Of a DNA stretch of 31,297 nt, positions 8,848 to 16,582 are shown in pieces; within the stretch, counting starts at the first letter, position 1; every line of letters starts with the position of its first letter. The DNA comes from JARYMI01 sp037444845. Its GTDB lineage: Bacteria > Acidobacteriota > Aminicenantia > Aminicenantales > UBA8522. Position numbers and translations under genes: made by a program. The stretch covers positions 1-31,297 of the forward strand of contig JBBILQ010000026.1 of assembly GCA_037444845.1 (NCBI GenBank), in the 5' to 3' direction. The notes beneath the pieces were generated by a model that was not told the DNA's origin, ran no database searches, and was given only the letters and a program-made list of their open reading frames with translations.

Positions 8848-10575
8848 TCAACGAGGCTTTTTAAGGAGCGGCTCCAGCTCTTGAAGAAGGGCCAGGCTCT
8901 GCCTGGTGCGGAAAAGGTTGTAATCTCTGGAATAGAATTCAGCGGCCCTGACGTAATCCTTGATGATGAGGTAGAATTTCGCCGCCCGCGTCAGGACATA
9001 GTGGTTCCGGGGGAATAGCCGCACGATCTCGGCAATGAGCCTTTCTCCGTCCTGAGTCCTGCCGCTCAGCCCCAGGAAAAAGGCATAGTTAAAATAAAAG
9101 TGCATGGAATGGGAGGCCTGGATTTTGAATATTTCATTGAAATAATGCTCCGCCAGGTCGAATCTCCTGGCGCCGGTGTAAAACGCTCCGAGCTCTTCGT
9201 AGATTCTTATCCGGAGCATGCCGTGGAGCGGCTGCGTCCTGTCAGCCAGAATCTCGTTCAACATCGTTAGAGACTTCTTCTCATCCAGGGCGAGGCCTTT
9301 GACGCCGATATTGAAGCGGGCCAGGACATCCTCGCGCTCGACACTCGTGAAACTCTGCCAAAAGGCGACTTCTTCTTTTCCGTAGAGGGCGTTCTTTGGA
9401 TAGATCTCAAACCCGTAGGCAAGGAGGACCAAGCCCAGAAAGGCGATGGCGAGCGCTCTGGGCTTTAAGAACCTGAAAGCTGCCCAGGCCAGGCCAGCCA
9501 TCACCACGGCTGACGGAAGGTACAGGAACCGCCAGGCCAGAATAGAAATAGTCCCTGCGGAAAAGATGGCCGCAAGCGGCGGCAAAAGAAAAAGAAAATA
9601 GGAAGTCACCGCCAGAAACAGCCAGCCTTTATCAAGCTTCCGGTTGATGACCTGGAACAGGCAGACCAGGAATATCCCCGTAAGAAGCACTCCCAAAATC
9701 AGGCAGGGAATGCTCCTGAAAACAGGAACAGGGTTGACGGTCACGCTGAGGTTGAACGGAGCGAGCAATTTTATCGAATAAAACCCGGCGGTTGCGAAAA
9801 AGTCAACAGGCGTTCTCCCTGAATACCCGATCCCCGCCGACCCCAGGGCAACTGTTCTGAGGATGAACCAGGCCAAGAGCGCGATGGCATAAGGCAAGAT
9901 TGAAATAATCGCTTTAACTGGCTTCGTTTCCTTCTTATAAAAAACAATTAAGAAAAGCGCTGGAAGAACGATTGTGCTTTCCTTGGCCAGGAGCGATAAG
10001 AGAAAAAAGAGGGAAGACAGTCCGATGGAGAGGCCACTTTTTTTCTTCAGGAACTTGACCAATAACAAGACGGATAGAGCTCCGAAGAAAAACGCCAGCA
10101 AATCAGTCCGGCCCGAAATCCAGGCCACGTTCTCAAAGTGCAGCGGAAAAATGGAAAAGAGAAGAGCCGCCGCAAACGAGGAAAGTTGAGGAATTCCCAG
10201 GGATAAGAGGACAGCCAGGAATAGAATCGCGTTAACAGTATGAAGAAGAATATTCGTCAGATGAAAGGCAGCCGGGTTCAACCCCCAAACCTTGAAGTCG
10301 AGCCAATAAGAAAGAGAGGTCAGCGGCCGGTAAAACTGCATGATCCGGTCCATCCGGGCGCTGTTCTCGTCCAGGCCGGAAAACCCCCCGAAGGGACTCA
10401 CCAAAAAATTCTTCAGAAAACCGCCGGACGTGATGTTGGGGTTTTCGCTGATGAAATACTTATCATCCCAGAGAAAATCCCCGCGCATTGAGGGCAGGAA
10501 CACAGCCAGGTTGACGGTGACCAGAATAAGAAGATAGATGATGAAGTGGCTCTTCCGATTAGCCGTCCGGCCCAT
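8848..10575 (-). CDS. TMTC-like membrane protein, paralogue of the convergent gene
   Basis: This 575-residue protein is homologous to the convergent gene at 6792-8846. It shares FLWDDKYF (Asp37, Asp38), FYRPLTSLSY, KVWGLN, PLHFENVAWISGRTDLL and LAKESTIVLPA, followed by a shorter TPR-like tail (about residue 420 onward). The probable role is the same GT-C type O-glycosyl transfer at the outer face of the inner membrane. The ATG at 10575 is used here. A TTG at 10584 would add three residues, and neither has a Shine-Dalgarno sequence. A candidate promoter lies 19-47 bases upstream. It starts beyond the pilA terminator and reads in the same direction, so a link to pilin modification is possible but unproven. 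Confidence 0.7.
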   Translation of the reverse strand: MGRTANRKSHFIIYLLILVTVNLAVFLPSMRGDFLWDDKYFISENPNITSGGFLKNFLVSPFGGFSGLDENSARMDRIMQFYRPLTSLSYWLDFKVWGLNPAAFHLTNILLHTVNAILFLAVLLSLGIPQLSSFAAALLFSIFPLHFENVAWISGRTDLLAFFFGALSVLLLVKFLKKKSGLSIGLSSLFFLLSLLAKESTIVLPALFLIVFYKKETKPVKAIISILPYAIALLAWFILRTVALGSAGIGYSGRTPVDFFATAGFYSIKLLAPFNLSVTVNPVPVFRSIPCLILGVLLTGIFLVCLFQVINRKLDKGWLFLAVTSYFLFLLPPLAAIFSAGTISILAWRFLYLPSAVVMAGLAWAAFRFLKPRALAIAFLGLVLLAYGFEIYPKNALYGKEEVAFWQSFTSVEREDVLARFNIGVKGLALDEKKSLTMLNEILADRTQPLHGMLRIRIYEELGAFYTGARRFDLAEHYFNEIFKIQASHSMHFYFNYAFFLGLSGRTQDGERLIAEIVRLFPRNHYVLTRAAKFYLIIKDYVRAAEFYSRDYNLFRTRQSLALLQELEPLLKKPR

Positions 10576-10593
10576 AGGATTCAAGCGTTAGCT

Positions 10594-10622
10594 ATTCTTC
10601 CAGAATGCGGAAGGACTGTCAA
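10594..10622 (-). promoter_or_regulatory. Candidate promoter of TMTC-like gene
   Basis: On the minus strand TTGACA (10622-10617) and AAGAAT (10599-10594) are separated by 17 bases. The predicted transcription start is near 10587, about 12 bases before the ATG at 10575, with no ribosome-binding site between. The -10 matches the consensus at 4 of 6 positions. Confidence 0.4.
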
Positions 10623-10653
10623 ACGCCGGCGGTATGTTCGTGCGGTCTCGGGC

Positions 10654-10687
10654 AAAAAAAAGGGCGGCAAGGGCTTCCTTGCCGCCC
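10654..10687 (-). terminator. Intrinsic terminator after pilA
   Basis: A perfect 11-bp stem (GGGCGGCAAGG, 10662-10672, with CCTTGCCGCCC, 10677-10687) closes on a GCTT loop. Read on the minus strand it is followed directly by eight T (complement of 10654-10661). It lies about 50 bases past the pilA stop and insulates pilA from the TMTC-like gene. On the plus strand the stem is followed by GAGG and six T, so it may also act weakly in that direction. Confidence 0.85.
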
Positions 10688-10734
10688 CGAGGTTTTTTCC
10701 CTGATGTGTCTCTTGACTGAGTTCCCTGTCAGGA

Positions 10735-11286
10735 TCAGGTCGTCCCGAGCTGGGCGGTCTTTGGAGCGTGGATCCAGTTGCCGTTCCAGGTGCAGAGGTC
10801 CTCGTTGAAGCTCGACATGTTGGTGATCGGGAAATAGACCGTGGCCGGATCTGTGGGATTATAGTTGAAAGGATCAGCTTCTCTGTCGCGTCCCCAAGAA
10901 ATGACTAAGAAATCATCATCCTGGGGGTCTTCAATTCCAGACACGCCTTCTGCAGTTGCGACTGCATCTCCGCAATAGACCTGAAAAGGTGAACCCCACT
11001 GGTCGTTCACCGGCAAAACCTTGAGATAGAAGCCGGTCGTGCCGACAAGCGCGTCCGTGAGCGGATCGTCGATCTGACCTGACTGCCCCGCCGGAGCCGT
11101 CCCGTTGTCAGTCACAAAATCCATAATGGCCGTGGAGATAGAGTTCATGTCCTTCATGGTGCCTTTCTGCTTGGCTTTCTGGATGGCGGAAAGGGCGTTG
11201 GGGATGAGAAGAGCGGCCAGGATGCCGATGATGGCGACGACGATGAGCAGCTCGATCAGCGTAAAACCTCTGATTTTTTTAAGCAT
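10735..11286 (-). CDS. pilA: Type IV pilin / GspG-like pilin PilA
   Basis: This 183-residue prepilin has a 7-residue basic leader MLKKIRG, then the processing site G7/F8 and FTLIELLIVVAIIGILAALL with Glu12 (mature Glu5). These are the class III signal and N-terminal helix cleaved by PilD-type peptidase. The globular part contains NDQWGSPFQVY and DDFLVISWGRD, a pattern closer to GspG pseudopilins of type II secretion than to compact Geobacter-type pilins. Two Cys (in VYCGD and DLCTW) may form a disulfide. An AAGGAGG site lies 7 bases before the ATG. Its position as the last pil gene, with its own sigma-54 promoter, supports the major pilin. A pseudopilin is the alternative. Confidence 0.8.
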   Translation of the reverse strand: MLKKIRGFTLIELLIVVAIIGILAALLIPNALSAIQKAKQKGTMKDMNSISTAIMDFVTDNGTAPAGQSGQIDDPLTDALVGTTGFYLKVLPVNDQWGSPFQVYCGDAVATAEGVSGIEDPQDDDFLVISWGRDREADPFNYNPTDPATVYFPITNMSSFNEDLCTWNGNWIHAPKTAQLGTT

Positions 11287-11365
11287 TTAAAAACCTCCTT
11301 TTTTTCCTTGGCGACTATTCGTCTACCAGGTATGATTTGCCCACTTAGGTGAGCATTATATATTT

Positions 11366-11381
11366 AGCAATATCCGTGCCA
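11366..11381 (-). promoter_or_regulatory. Sigma-54 promoter of pilA
   Basis: The minus strand reads TGGCACGGATATTGCT, matching the sigma-54 consensus TGGCACG-N4-TTGCW with the obligatory GG (11380-11379) and GC (11368-11367) at correct spacing. The predicted start is near 11355, about 69 bases upstream of the pilA ATG. The neighbouring PilR is a sigma-54 activator. Confidence 0.85.
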
Positions 11382-11422
11382 ACCTGCAAAAACCTAACTA
11401 ACTCATTTTAATGTATTTAAAC

Positions 11423-11487
11423 GACACAAGCCTCTACATTTTATCATAAAAATGACAACTTTTGTCGCTCGATAACAAAAAATGTCA
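11423..11487 (-). promoter_or_regulatory. Candidate PilR upstream activating sites
   Basis: This AT-rich stretch contains three TGTC/GACA elements: GACA (11423-11426), the inverted pair TGACAACTTTTGTC (11453-11466) and TGTCA (11483-11487). They lie about 65-130 bases upstream of the predicted pilA start, where sigma-54 activators bind. Known PilR sites in Pseudomonas contain TGTC cores. Assigning these to PilR is inference. Confidence 0.5.
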
Positions 11488-11491
11488 AACC

Positions 11492-12907
11492 TCAAAGGGC
11501 TGGCTTGTATTCATGGCGCTCGGCGTCTCGCTTCGTTTTTTCGCTTCCCTTCAGCCCGTATTTATTTATCATATGCCTTAAAGACCGGTAACTGACGCCT
11601 AAAAGAGAAGCTGTTTTGCGCAGGTTGCCGCCAGCTAACACCCGGGCCTCGGTGATATACCCTTTAGCAACCTCATCCATGTGGCCCGCCAAATTGAACT
11701 TCGGCGGGATCAGCGGCTGCGGAGTAGCTCTCCGCGGGGGCGCGACGATTTCGCGGGGCAGGCTCGCCGCCGTAATCGTCTCTCTATCCTCGATGGCGAC
11801 GACTCTCTCGATGACGTTCTCAAGCTCCCTGACATTCCCCGGCCATTCGTACGCTTCGAGGTAGGAGATGACGTCGGGCGACAGCCTTTTCATCTTCTTT
11901 CCCATCTGCTGGCAGTATTTTTGAAGAAAGTGCTGGACAAGGAGCGGAATGTCCTCGATTCTTTTCCTTAAGGGCGGCATCTCGAAGGAGATGACGTTCA
12001 ACCGGTAGAAAAGCTCTTCTCTGAACTTTCCTTCCTCGATCCGCCGCTTGAGGTTGAGGTTCGTCGCGGCGATGATCCTGACGTCCACAGGAATCTCTTC
12101 GGTGCCGCCCACCCGACGGATTTTTCGCTCCTGGAGCGCCCGGAGGAGTTTCACCTGGGTCCAGGGCGAAGTCTCTCCGGCCTCATCCAGAAAAAGAGTC
12201 CCCTTTGTCGCCACCTCGAACATTCCTTTTTTATCGGCCACAGCGCCGGTGAAGGAGCCCTTGACGTGGCCGAAAAGCTCGCTCTCCAAGAGGTTTTCAG
12301 GCAGGGCCGCGCAGTTGATGGAGACGAACGGCCTTTCGCTCCGCCGGCTGAGGAAATGAACCGCCCGGGCAGCCATCTCTTTCCCCGTCCCGCTCTCGCC
12401 GGTGATGAGCACGGTCGAGTCGGTGGCCGCGCTTTTTTCGACCAGCGCGTAGACCTCCTTCATCGCCTTGCTCTTCCCGATCATGTTTTCAAAGGAATAC
12501 CTCTCCTTGAGGTCGCGTTTGAGCAGGATATTCTCTTCCCGCAGTCTTCTCTTTTCGATCTCGTGGGCGATGATAATCTTCAGCTCCTCGACGTCAAACG
12601 GCTTGAGAATATAGTCAACGGCCCCGGCCTTGAGCGCTTCGACCGCCTGCTTGAGGCTCCCGTAGGCGGTGATCATGATGACCGGCAGGTCAGGTTTGTT
12701 CTCCCGGACGTATTTCAGGATTTCCATGCCGCTTATTTCAGGCAGCTTGATGTCGCAGACTAAGAGGTCGAAACTTTCCTTTTCCAGGATTTCGAAGACT
12801 TTTGACGGCGCCAAGCAGGTCTTGACCCGGTAGCCTTCTTTCTTGAGGACGACGCTGAGGAGGTCGAGCAAACTCTTTTCATCGTCAACGATCAGGATAT
12901 TTTGCAT
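11492..12907 (-). CDS. pilR: Sigma-54-dependent response regulator PilR
   Basis: This 471-residue NtrC-family regulator has a receiver domain (1-120) with acidic pocket DDE (8-10) and phospho-acceptor Asp52 in CDIKLP. An AAA+ domain carries Walker A GESGTGKE and the sigma-54 contact loop GSFTGA (a variant of the commoner GAFTGA). A C-terminal Fis-type helix-turn-helix (NLRKTASLLGVSYRSLRHMI) completes it. It activates transcription with sigma-54, probably of pilA, whose -24/-12 promoter lies about 110 bases beyond this gene's stop. It follows pilS by 19 bases. The length is typical of the family. Confidence 0.93.
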   Translation of the reverse strand: MQNILIVDDEKSLLDLLSVVLKKEGYRVKTCLAPSKVFEILEKESFDLLVCDIKLPEISGMEILKYVRENKPDLPVIMITAYGSLKQAVEALKAGAVDYILKPFDVEELKIIIAHEIEKRRLREENILLKRDLKERYSFENMIGKSKAMKEVYALVEKSAATDSTVLITGESGTGKEMAARAVHFLSRRSERPFVSINCAALPENLLESELFGHVKGSFTGAVADKKGMFEVATKGTLFLDEAGETSPWTQVKLLRALQERKIRRVGGTEEIPVDVRIIAATNLNLKRRIEEGKFREELFYRLNVISFEMPPLRKRIEDIPLLVQHFLQKYCQQMGKKMKRLSPDVISYLEAYEWPGNVRELENVIERVVAIEDRETITAASLPREIVAPPRRATPQPLIPPKFNLAGHMDEVAKGYITEARVLAGGNLRKTASLLGVSYRSLRHMINKYGLKGSEKTKRDAERHEYKPAL

Positions 12908-12926
12908 ATCTTGTCTCTCAAACCGG

Positions 12927-14228
12927 CTAACTCGCCGCGGCGGCTCTGGAGCCAGAAGGCGTCTGGCGCTGACGCGGCCCGCGCACGGGCAGCGTCAGGA
13001 TGATCTCTGTCCCTTGGCTCGGCGCTGAATTTACCTGAATCTTCCCGTCATAATCATCGACGATACGGCGGACGACGACGAGCCCAAGGCCCCTGCCGTT
13101 CTCAAACCGGCTGAAAAATGGCTCGAAAAGATGATTTTTTTCCTCTTCCCTGAGTCCACGGCCTGTATCGGCAAACTTGATTTTGATCTCTTTTTTGTCT
13201 TCCCGGATAAAATCGACCGTTAAGGTTCCCCCTTCGGGCATCGCTTTGAGAGCGTTCCTGGACAGGTTCCAGAAGACCTGCTTGAATTGATTGGCGCTCC
13301 CGTAATAGGTCAACTTGGAAGAAGAGAAATTGCCGGCCAGCCTGTAGGTCCCGTTGAGAACGCCGCTCGCCCGGAGCAAGGCCAGCGTTTCTTCCATGGC
13401 CTCGGAAAGCCTGACGTCTGAAAAAACTCTCTTTCCGGGAGAAGCCAAGTCCAGGAATTGTTCGATCGATTGAGTCACCCGGACGGACTCCTTGAGAACG
13501 ATCTCCATCAGGTTTTTCTCGTCCTCGTGAAGAGGCATCTCGTTCTTGAGGAACTGGACCGCGCCCGAGATCGCGGCCAGAGGATTCCGGATCTCGTGAG
13601 CTAACTGGGCCGCGATCCGGCCGGCTGTGGCCAGCCGTTCTTTGACCTCCAACTCCTTTTGGGCCAAAAGAAGCTCCTCCCGGGCTCTCCGCAGGCTGGT
13701 TGTCAGGCGGTCCGCCAGGACAGCGATCAGGATGAACAGGCTCCAGGCTAAAAAAATGGTGAAGAGGACGAGCCCCAGCGACCTCTCCTGATGCTGATCG
13801 AAACTGAAATACGGGATCAGCCCGAAATAAAGGCTGTCCACGAGAACCCCGAAAAAAATGGCTGCCAGCCCGGCCGTGACATACGTCGCCCGGGTCGAGA
13901 GGACGATGCTCGCGGCGATGACCGGAAATACATAGAGCAAGTAGAGCCCGCCGGTTAGCCCCCCGGATATGTAGACCAGGGCCGTGATCAGAAGGAGGTC
14001 AAAAAAAACCTGAAGGAAGGCCTGGAGGGAATAATTTTTCCACCACCAGTAAAGGCACAGATAGGCCAAAGACATAAGATAGGTCAGAAGCACAAGGTAA
14101 TAAAAAGGAATGAGCGGGATGAAATCCGTCGTCGAAGACTGGATGATGACGACGGCGACAAGGATGGACGTGACCGCGATCAGGCGGATCAGGATGAACC
14201 AGAGGATGTGCTTCTTCTGTGTTTTCAT
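12927..14228 (-). CDS. pilS: Sensor histidine kinase PilS
   Basis: This 433-residue kinase has about six membrane helices (residues 8-172), a short coiled linker, a dimerisation/phosphoacceptor motif LAHEIRNPLAAI with His211, and a HATPase domain. The HATPase domain shows N-box NLSRNALKAMP, G1 box FADTGRGL and G2 box GRGLGLVVVRRIVDDYDG. There is no obvious PAS domain between membrane and kinase parts. It phosphorylates PilR, and in Pseudomonas PilS senses pilin in the membrane. It starts 6 bases after pilC, with its AAGG ribosome-binding site overlapping the pilC TAA stop. The Ala/Ser/Arg-rich C-terminal tail looks like a disordered extension. Confidence 0.9.
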   Translation of the reverse strand: MKTQKKHILWFILIRLIAVTSILVAVVIIQSSTTDFIPLIPFYYLVLLTYLMSLAYLCLYWWWKNYSLQAFLQVFFDLLLITALVYISGGLTGGLYLLYVFPVIAASIVLSTRATYVTAGLAAIFFGVLVDSLYFGLIPYFSFDQHQERSLGLVLFTIFLAWSLFILIAVLADRLTTSLRRAREELLLAQKELEVKERLATAGRIAAQLAHEIRNPLAAISGAVQFLKNEMPLHEDEKNLMEIVLKESVRVTQSIEQFLDLASPGKRVFSDVRLSEAMEETLALLRASGVLNGTYRLAGNFSSSKLTYYGSANQFKQVFWNLSRNALKAMPEGGTLTVDFIREDKKEIKIKFADTGRGLREEEKNHLFEPFFSRFENGRGLGLVVVRRIVDDYDGKIQVNSAPSQGTEIILTLPVRGPRQRQTPSGSRAAAAS

Positions 14229-14234
14229 GCGGCC

Positions 14235-15437
14235 TTAGAATTGCTGCATCAAGGCAAAAATCGGAAGGTACATGGAAATAACAAGAGACCCGACCATGGC
14301 GCCGACAAAGATGAGAAGAATGGGCTCAAGGATAGAGAGAAGAGACGACACGGACGCATCAACCTCTTCGTCGTAAAAGTCGGCCAGCTTGGTCAGCATC
14401 TCGTCTAAGGTTCCCGTCGCCTCGCCCACGCTCACCATCTGGGTGAGCATGAAAGGAAATTGGCCCGTCTCGCGGAAGGAGTCGGTCAGGGTTTTTCCCT
14501 CGGCGACCATCCTGCGAGCGTCCATGACGCTTGATTCGAGAATGATGTTGCCGGCTGTGGACGAGGTGATCCTCAAGCTTTCTAACATCGGCACGCCGCC
14601 TGCGACCAGGGTGCTCAGAGTTCGCGTGACCCTCGAGATGGCCACCTTCCGCATCAGCTCGCCAAAAAGCGGCATCTTGAGAATCAGACGGTCAACGACC
14701 CAGCGGCCGCGCTCGGTCTTGCGGAAATACCTGAACCCGATAACGAGAGCGACGAGCCCGATGAACATAAACAGAATATAGCGGGAGACGAAATTGCTCA
14801 GCCCGATGACCGACGCTGTCAGGAACGGCAGTTGGGCGCCGAGTTCGGTAAAAATCGAGGCGAAAACAGGGATGACCTTCCACAACAGGAAAATGGCCAC
14901 TAAAATGGCGAAGCTCACGATGGCCGATGGATAAATCATCGCCTGCTTGACTTTGGCCCGGAGTTTGACGACTTTTTCGATGTACTCGGCCAGCCGCCGC
15001 AGCATGATGTCCAGCGACCCGCTCTGCTCTCCCGAGGAAATAAGGTTGCAGTAAAGGTCGTCAAACGCCTTGGGAAACTTCCTTTTGGCCTGGTTGAGCG
15101 TTGAGCCCGCCTCGACATCCTCCCTGACCGTGGTGATAACTCTCTTGAAATACTTGTTCTTTGTCTGCTCGGCCAGGATGGTCAGGCTCTGGATGAGCGG
15201 CAGCTCGGCGTCGATGAGAACCGAAAGCTGGCGGCTGTAGACGGCGAGCTCCTTGAGCCTGACCTTCTCCATCTTGAGAAAAGGAATCTCGAGGCCTTTT
15301 CTCTTCGCAGAAATGTTGACGATCGTAATTTGCTCTTTCTGCAGGGCGCGGGTGATCTCCTCAACAGAGGTGGCCACCCTCTCGCCGCTGACAAGGTCGC
15401 CGTAGCGATTCTTTCCTTTCCAGACGTAAACAGCCAT
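14235..15437 (-). CDS. pilC: Type IV pilus inner-membrane platform PilC
   Basis: This 400-residue protein of the GspF/PilC family has two repeated cytoplasmic helical domains and three membrane helices near residues 170, 225 and 375. Family features include LAVYSRQLSVLIDAELPLIQ, SGEQSGSLDIML and its repeat VGEATGTLDEML, and a C-terminal SILEPILLIFVGAMVGSLV. It is the platform that couples the PilB and PilT ATPases to pilin insertion and removal. AGGGGTGAAAC precedes the ATG. It sits between pilT and pilS in the operon with gaps of 13 and 6 bases. Its length is normal for the family. Confidence 0.95.
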   Translation of the reverse strand: MAVYVWKGKNRYGDLVSGERVATSVEEITRALQKEQITIVNISAKRKGLEIPFLKMEKVRLKELAVYSRQLSVLIDAELPLIQSLTILAEQTKNKYFKRVITTVREDVEAGSTLNQAKRKFPKAFDDLYCNLISSGEQSGSLDIMLRRLAEYIEKVVKLRAKVKQAMIYPSAIVSFAILVAIFLLWKVIPVFASIFTELGAQLPFLTASVIGLSNFVSRYILFMFIGLVALVIGFRYFRKTERGRWVVDRLILKMPLFGELMRKVAISRVTRTLSTLVAGGVPMLESLRITSSTAGNIILESSVMDARRMVAEGKTLTDSFRETGQFPFMLTQMVSVGEATGTLDEMLTKLADFYDEEVDASVSSLLSILEPILLIFVGAMVGSLVISMYLPIFALMQQF

Positions 15438-15450
15438 GTTTCACCCCTTT

Positions 15451-16569
15451 CTATTTTCCCGCAGAGCCCTGAGCGAGGCTGACAGAGGGTTTTTTTTGCC
15501 CCTCTCTCCTCTGGATGATATCGGTCAATTCCTCCGGGAAGGAAGTGACGCTCATCGCTGTCTCTAAGGTGATGAGTCTCTTGAAATAAAGGTTGGCCAG
15601 CGACTGGTTGAATGTCTGCATCCCGAACTTCTCCTGTCCCATCTGCATGGTCGAGTAAATCTGGTGGACCTTGTTCTCACGGATGAGGTTCCTTATGGCA
15701 GGGTTCGGGATCAGGATCTCCATGGCCAGGACGCGTCCTTTGCCGTCGGCCCGCGGCAGGAGGGACTGGGTCAGCACCCCTTCCAGGCTCATCGACAGCA
15801 TGATCCTCACCTGGGCCTGGTACTGGGAGGGAAAGATGTCGATGATCCTTGAGATGGATTCGGCCGCTGAGTTGGTGTGCAGGGTGGAAAAAGTCAGGTG
15901 GCCCGTTTCCGCCACCCGGAGCGTGGCCTCCACGGTCTCGTAGTCTCGCATCTCGCCGACGAAAACGACGTCCGGGTCCTCCCGCAGCACGGAGCGGAGA
16001 GCATTATTGTAGGAAAGGGTGTCAACGAACAGCTCTCTCTGGTTGATGATCGACTTTCTGGGGGTAAAATAATACTCAATCGGGTCCTCGATCGTGATGA
16101 TGTGGACGGCCCGTTCGTGGTTGATGTGCTCCAACATGCAGGCGATCGTCGTCGATTTGCCGCAGCCTGTCGGCCCTGTCACTAAGACAAGGCCCCTGGG
16201 CAGATAACAGAGCTGGGCGATCCGCTGGGGGATGCCTAACTGGGCAAAACTCCACATCGAGGGGAGGAACCGGCGGAAAGCGCCGGCCACCGCTCCCTTC
16301 TGCATGTACACATTCGCCCTGAACCGGCCCAGGTCTTTGATGCCGAAAGAAAAGTCTAACTCAAGCTTTTCCTCGAACTGTTTTTTCTGCCTGTCCGTCA
16401 GGACGCTGTAGATCAGTTGCTTTGTCTCAGAAGGCGTCAGCGGAGGGTGGTCGACCGACTTTAGAACCCCATGAACCCTGATCCGGGGCGGGATGTACGT
16501 CGTGACGTGCAAATCGCTGGCGTCCTCTCTGACGGTTATTTCCAGAAGCTCTTGAATTGTCTTGGCCAT
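15451..16569 (-). CDS. pilT: Pilus retraction ATPase PilT
   Basis: This 372-residue ATPase has Walker A GPTGCGKS (132-139), Walker B region DPDVVFVGEMRD (198-209), and the His-box TFSTLHTNSAAE. It also has the PilT signature AIRNLIRENK (291-300) and MQTFNQSLANLY, which support retraction rather than assembly. Cys replaces the more usual Ser in the P-loop. It drives pilus disassembly from the cytoplasmic face of the PilC platform. AAGGAGAA precedes the ATG, and it lies 13 bases after pilB. The C-terminus is a short low-complexity tail. Confidence 0.95.
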   Translation of the reverse strand: MAKTIQELLEITVREDASDLHVTTYIPPRIRVHGVLKSVDHPPLTPSETKQLIYSVLTDRQKKQFEEKLELDFSFGIKDLGRFRANVYMQKGAVAGAFRRFLPSMWSFAQLGIPQRIAQLCYLPRGLVLVTGPTGCGKSTTIACMLEHINHERAVHIITIEDPIEYYFTPRKSIINQRELFVDTLSYNNALRSVLREDPDVVFVGEMRDYETVEATLRVAETGHLTFSTLHTNSAAESISRIIDIFPSQYQAQVRIMLSMSLEGVLTQSLLPRADGKGRVLAMEILIPNPAIRNLIRENKVHQIYSTMQMGQEKFGMQTFNQSLANLYFKRLITLETAMSVTSFPEELTDIIQRREGQKKPSVSLAQGSAGK

Positions 16570-16582
16570 TTTATTCTCCTTC

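Noticed and set aside
11616..12763. Plus-strand ORFs opposite pilR
   Set aside because: They are antisense shadows of a highly conserved NtrC-family gene and have no ribosome-binding sites.
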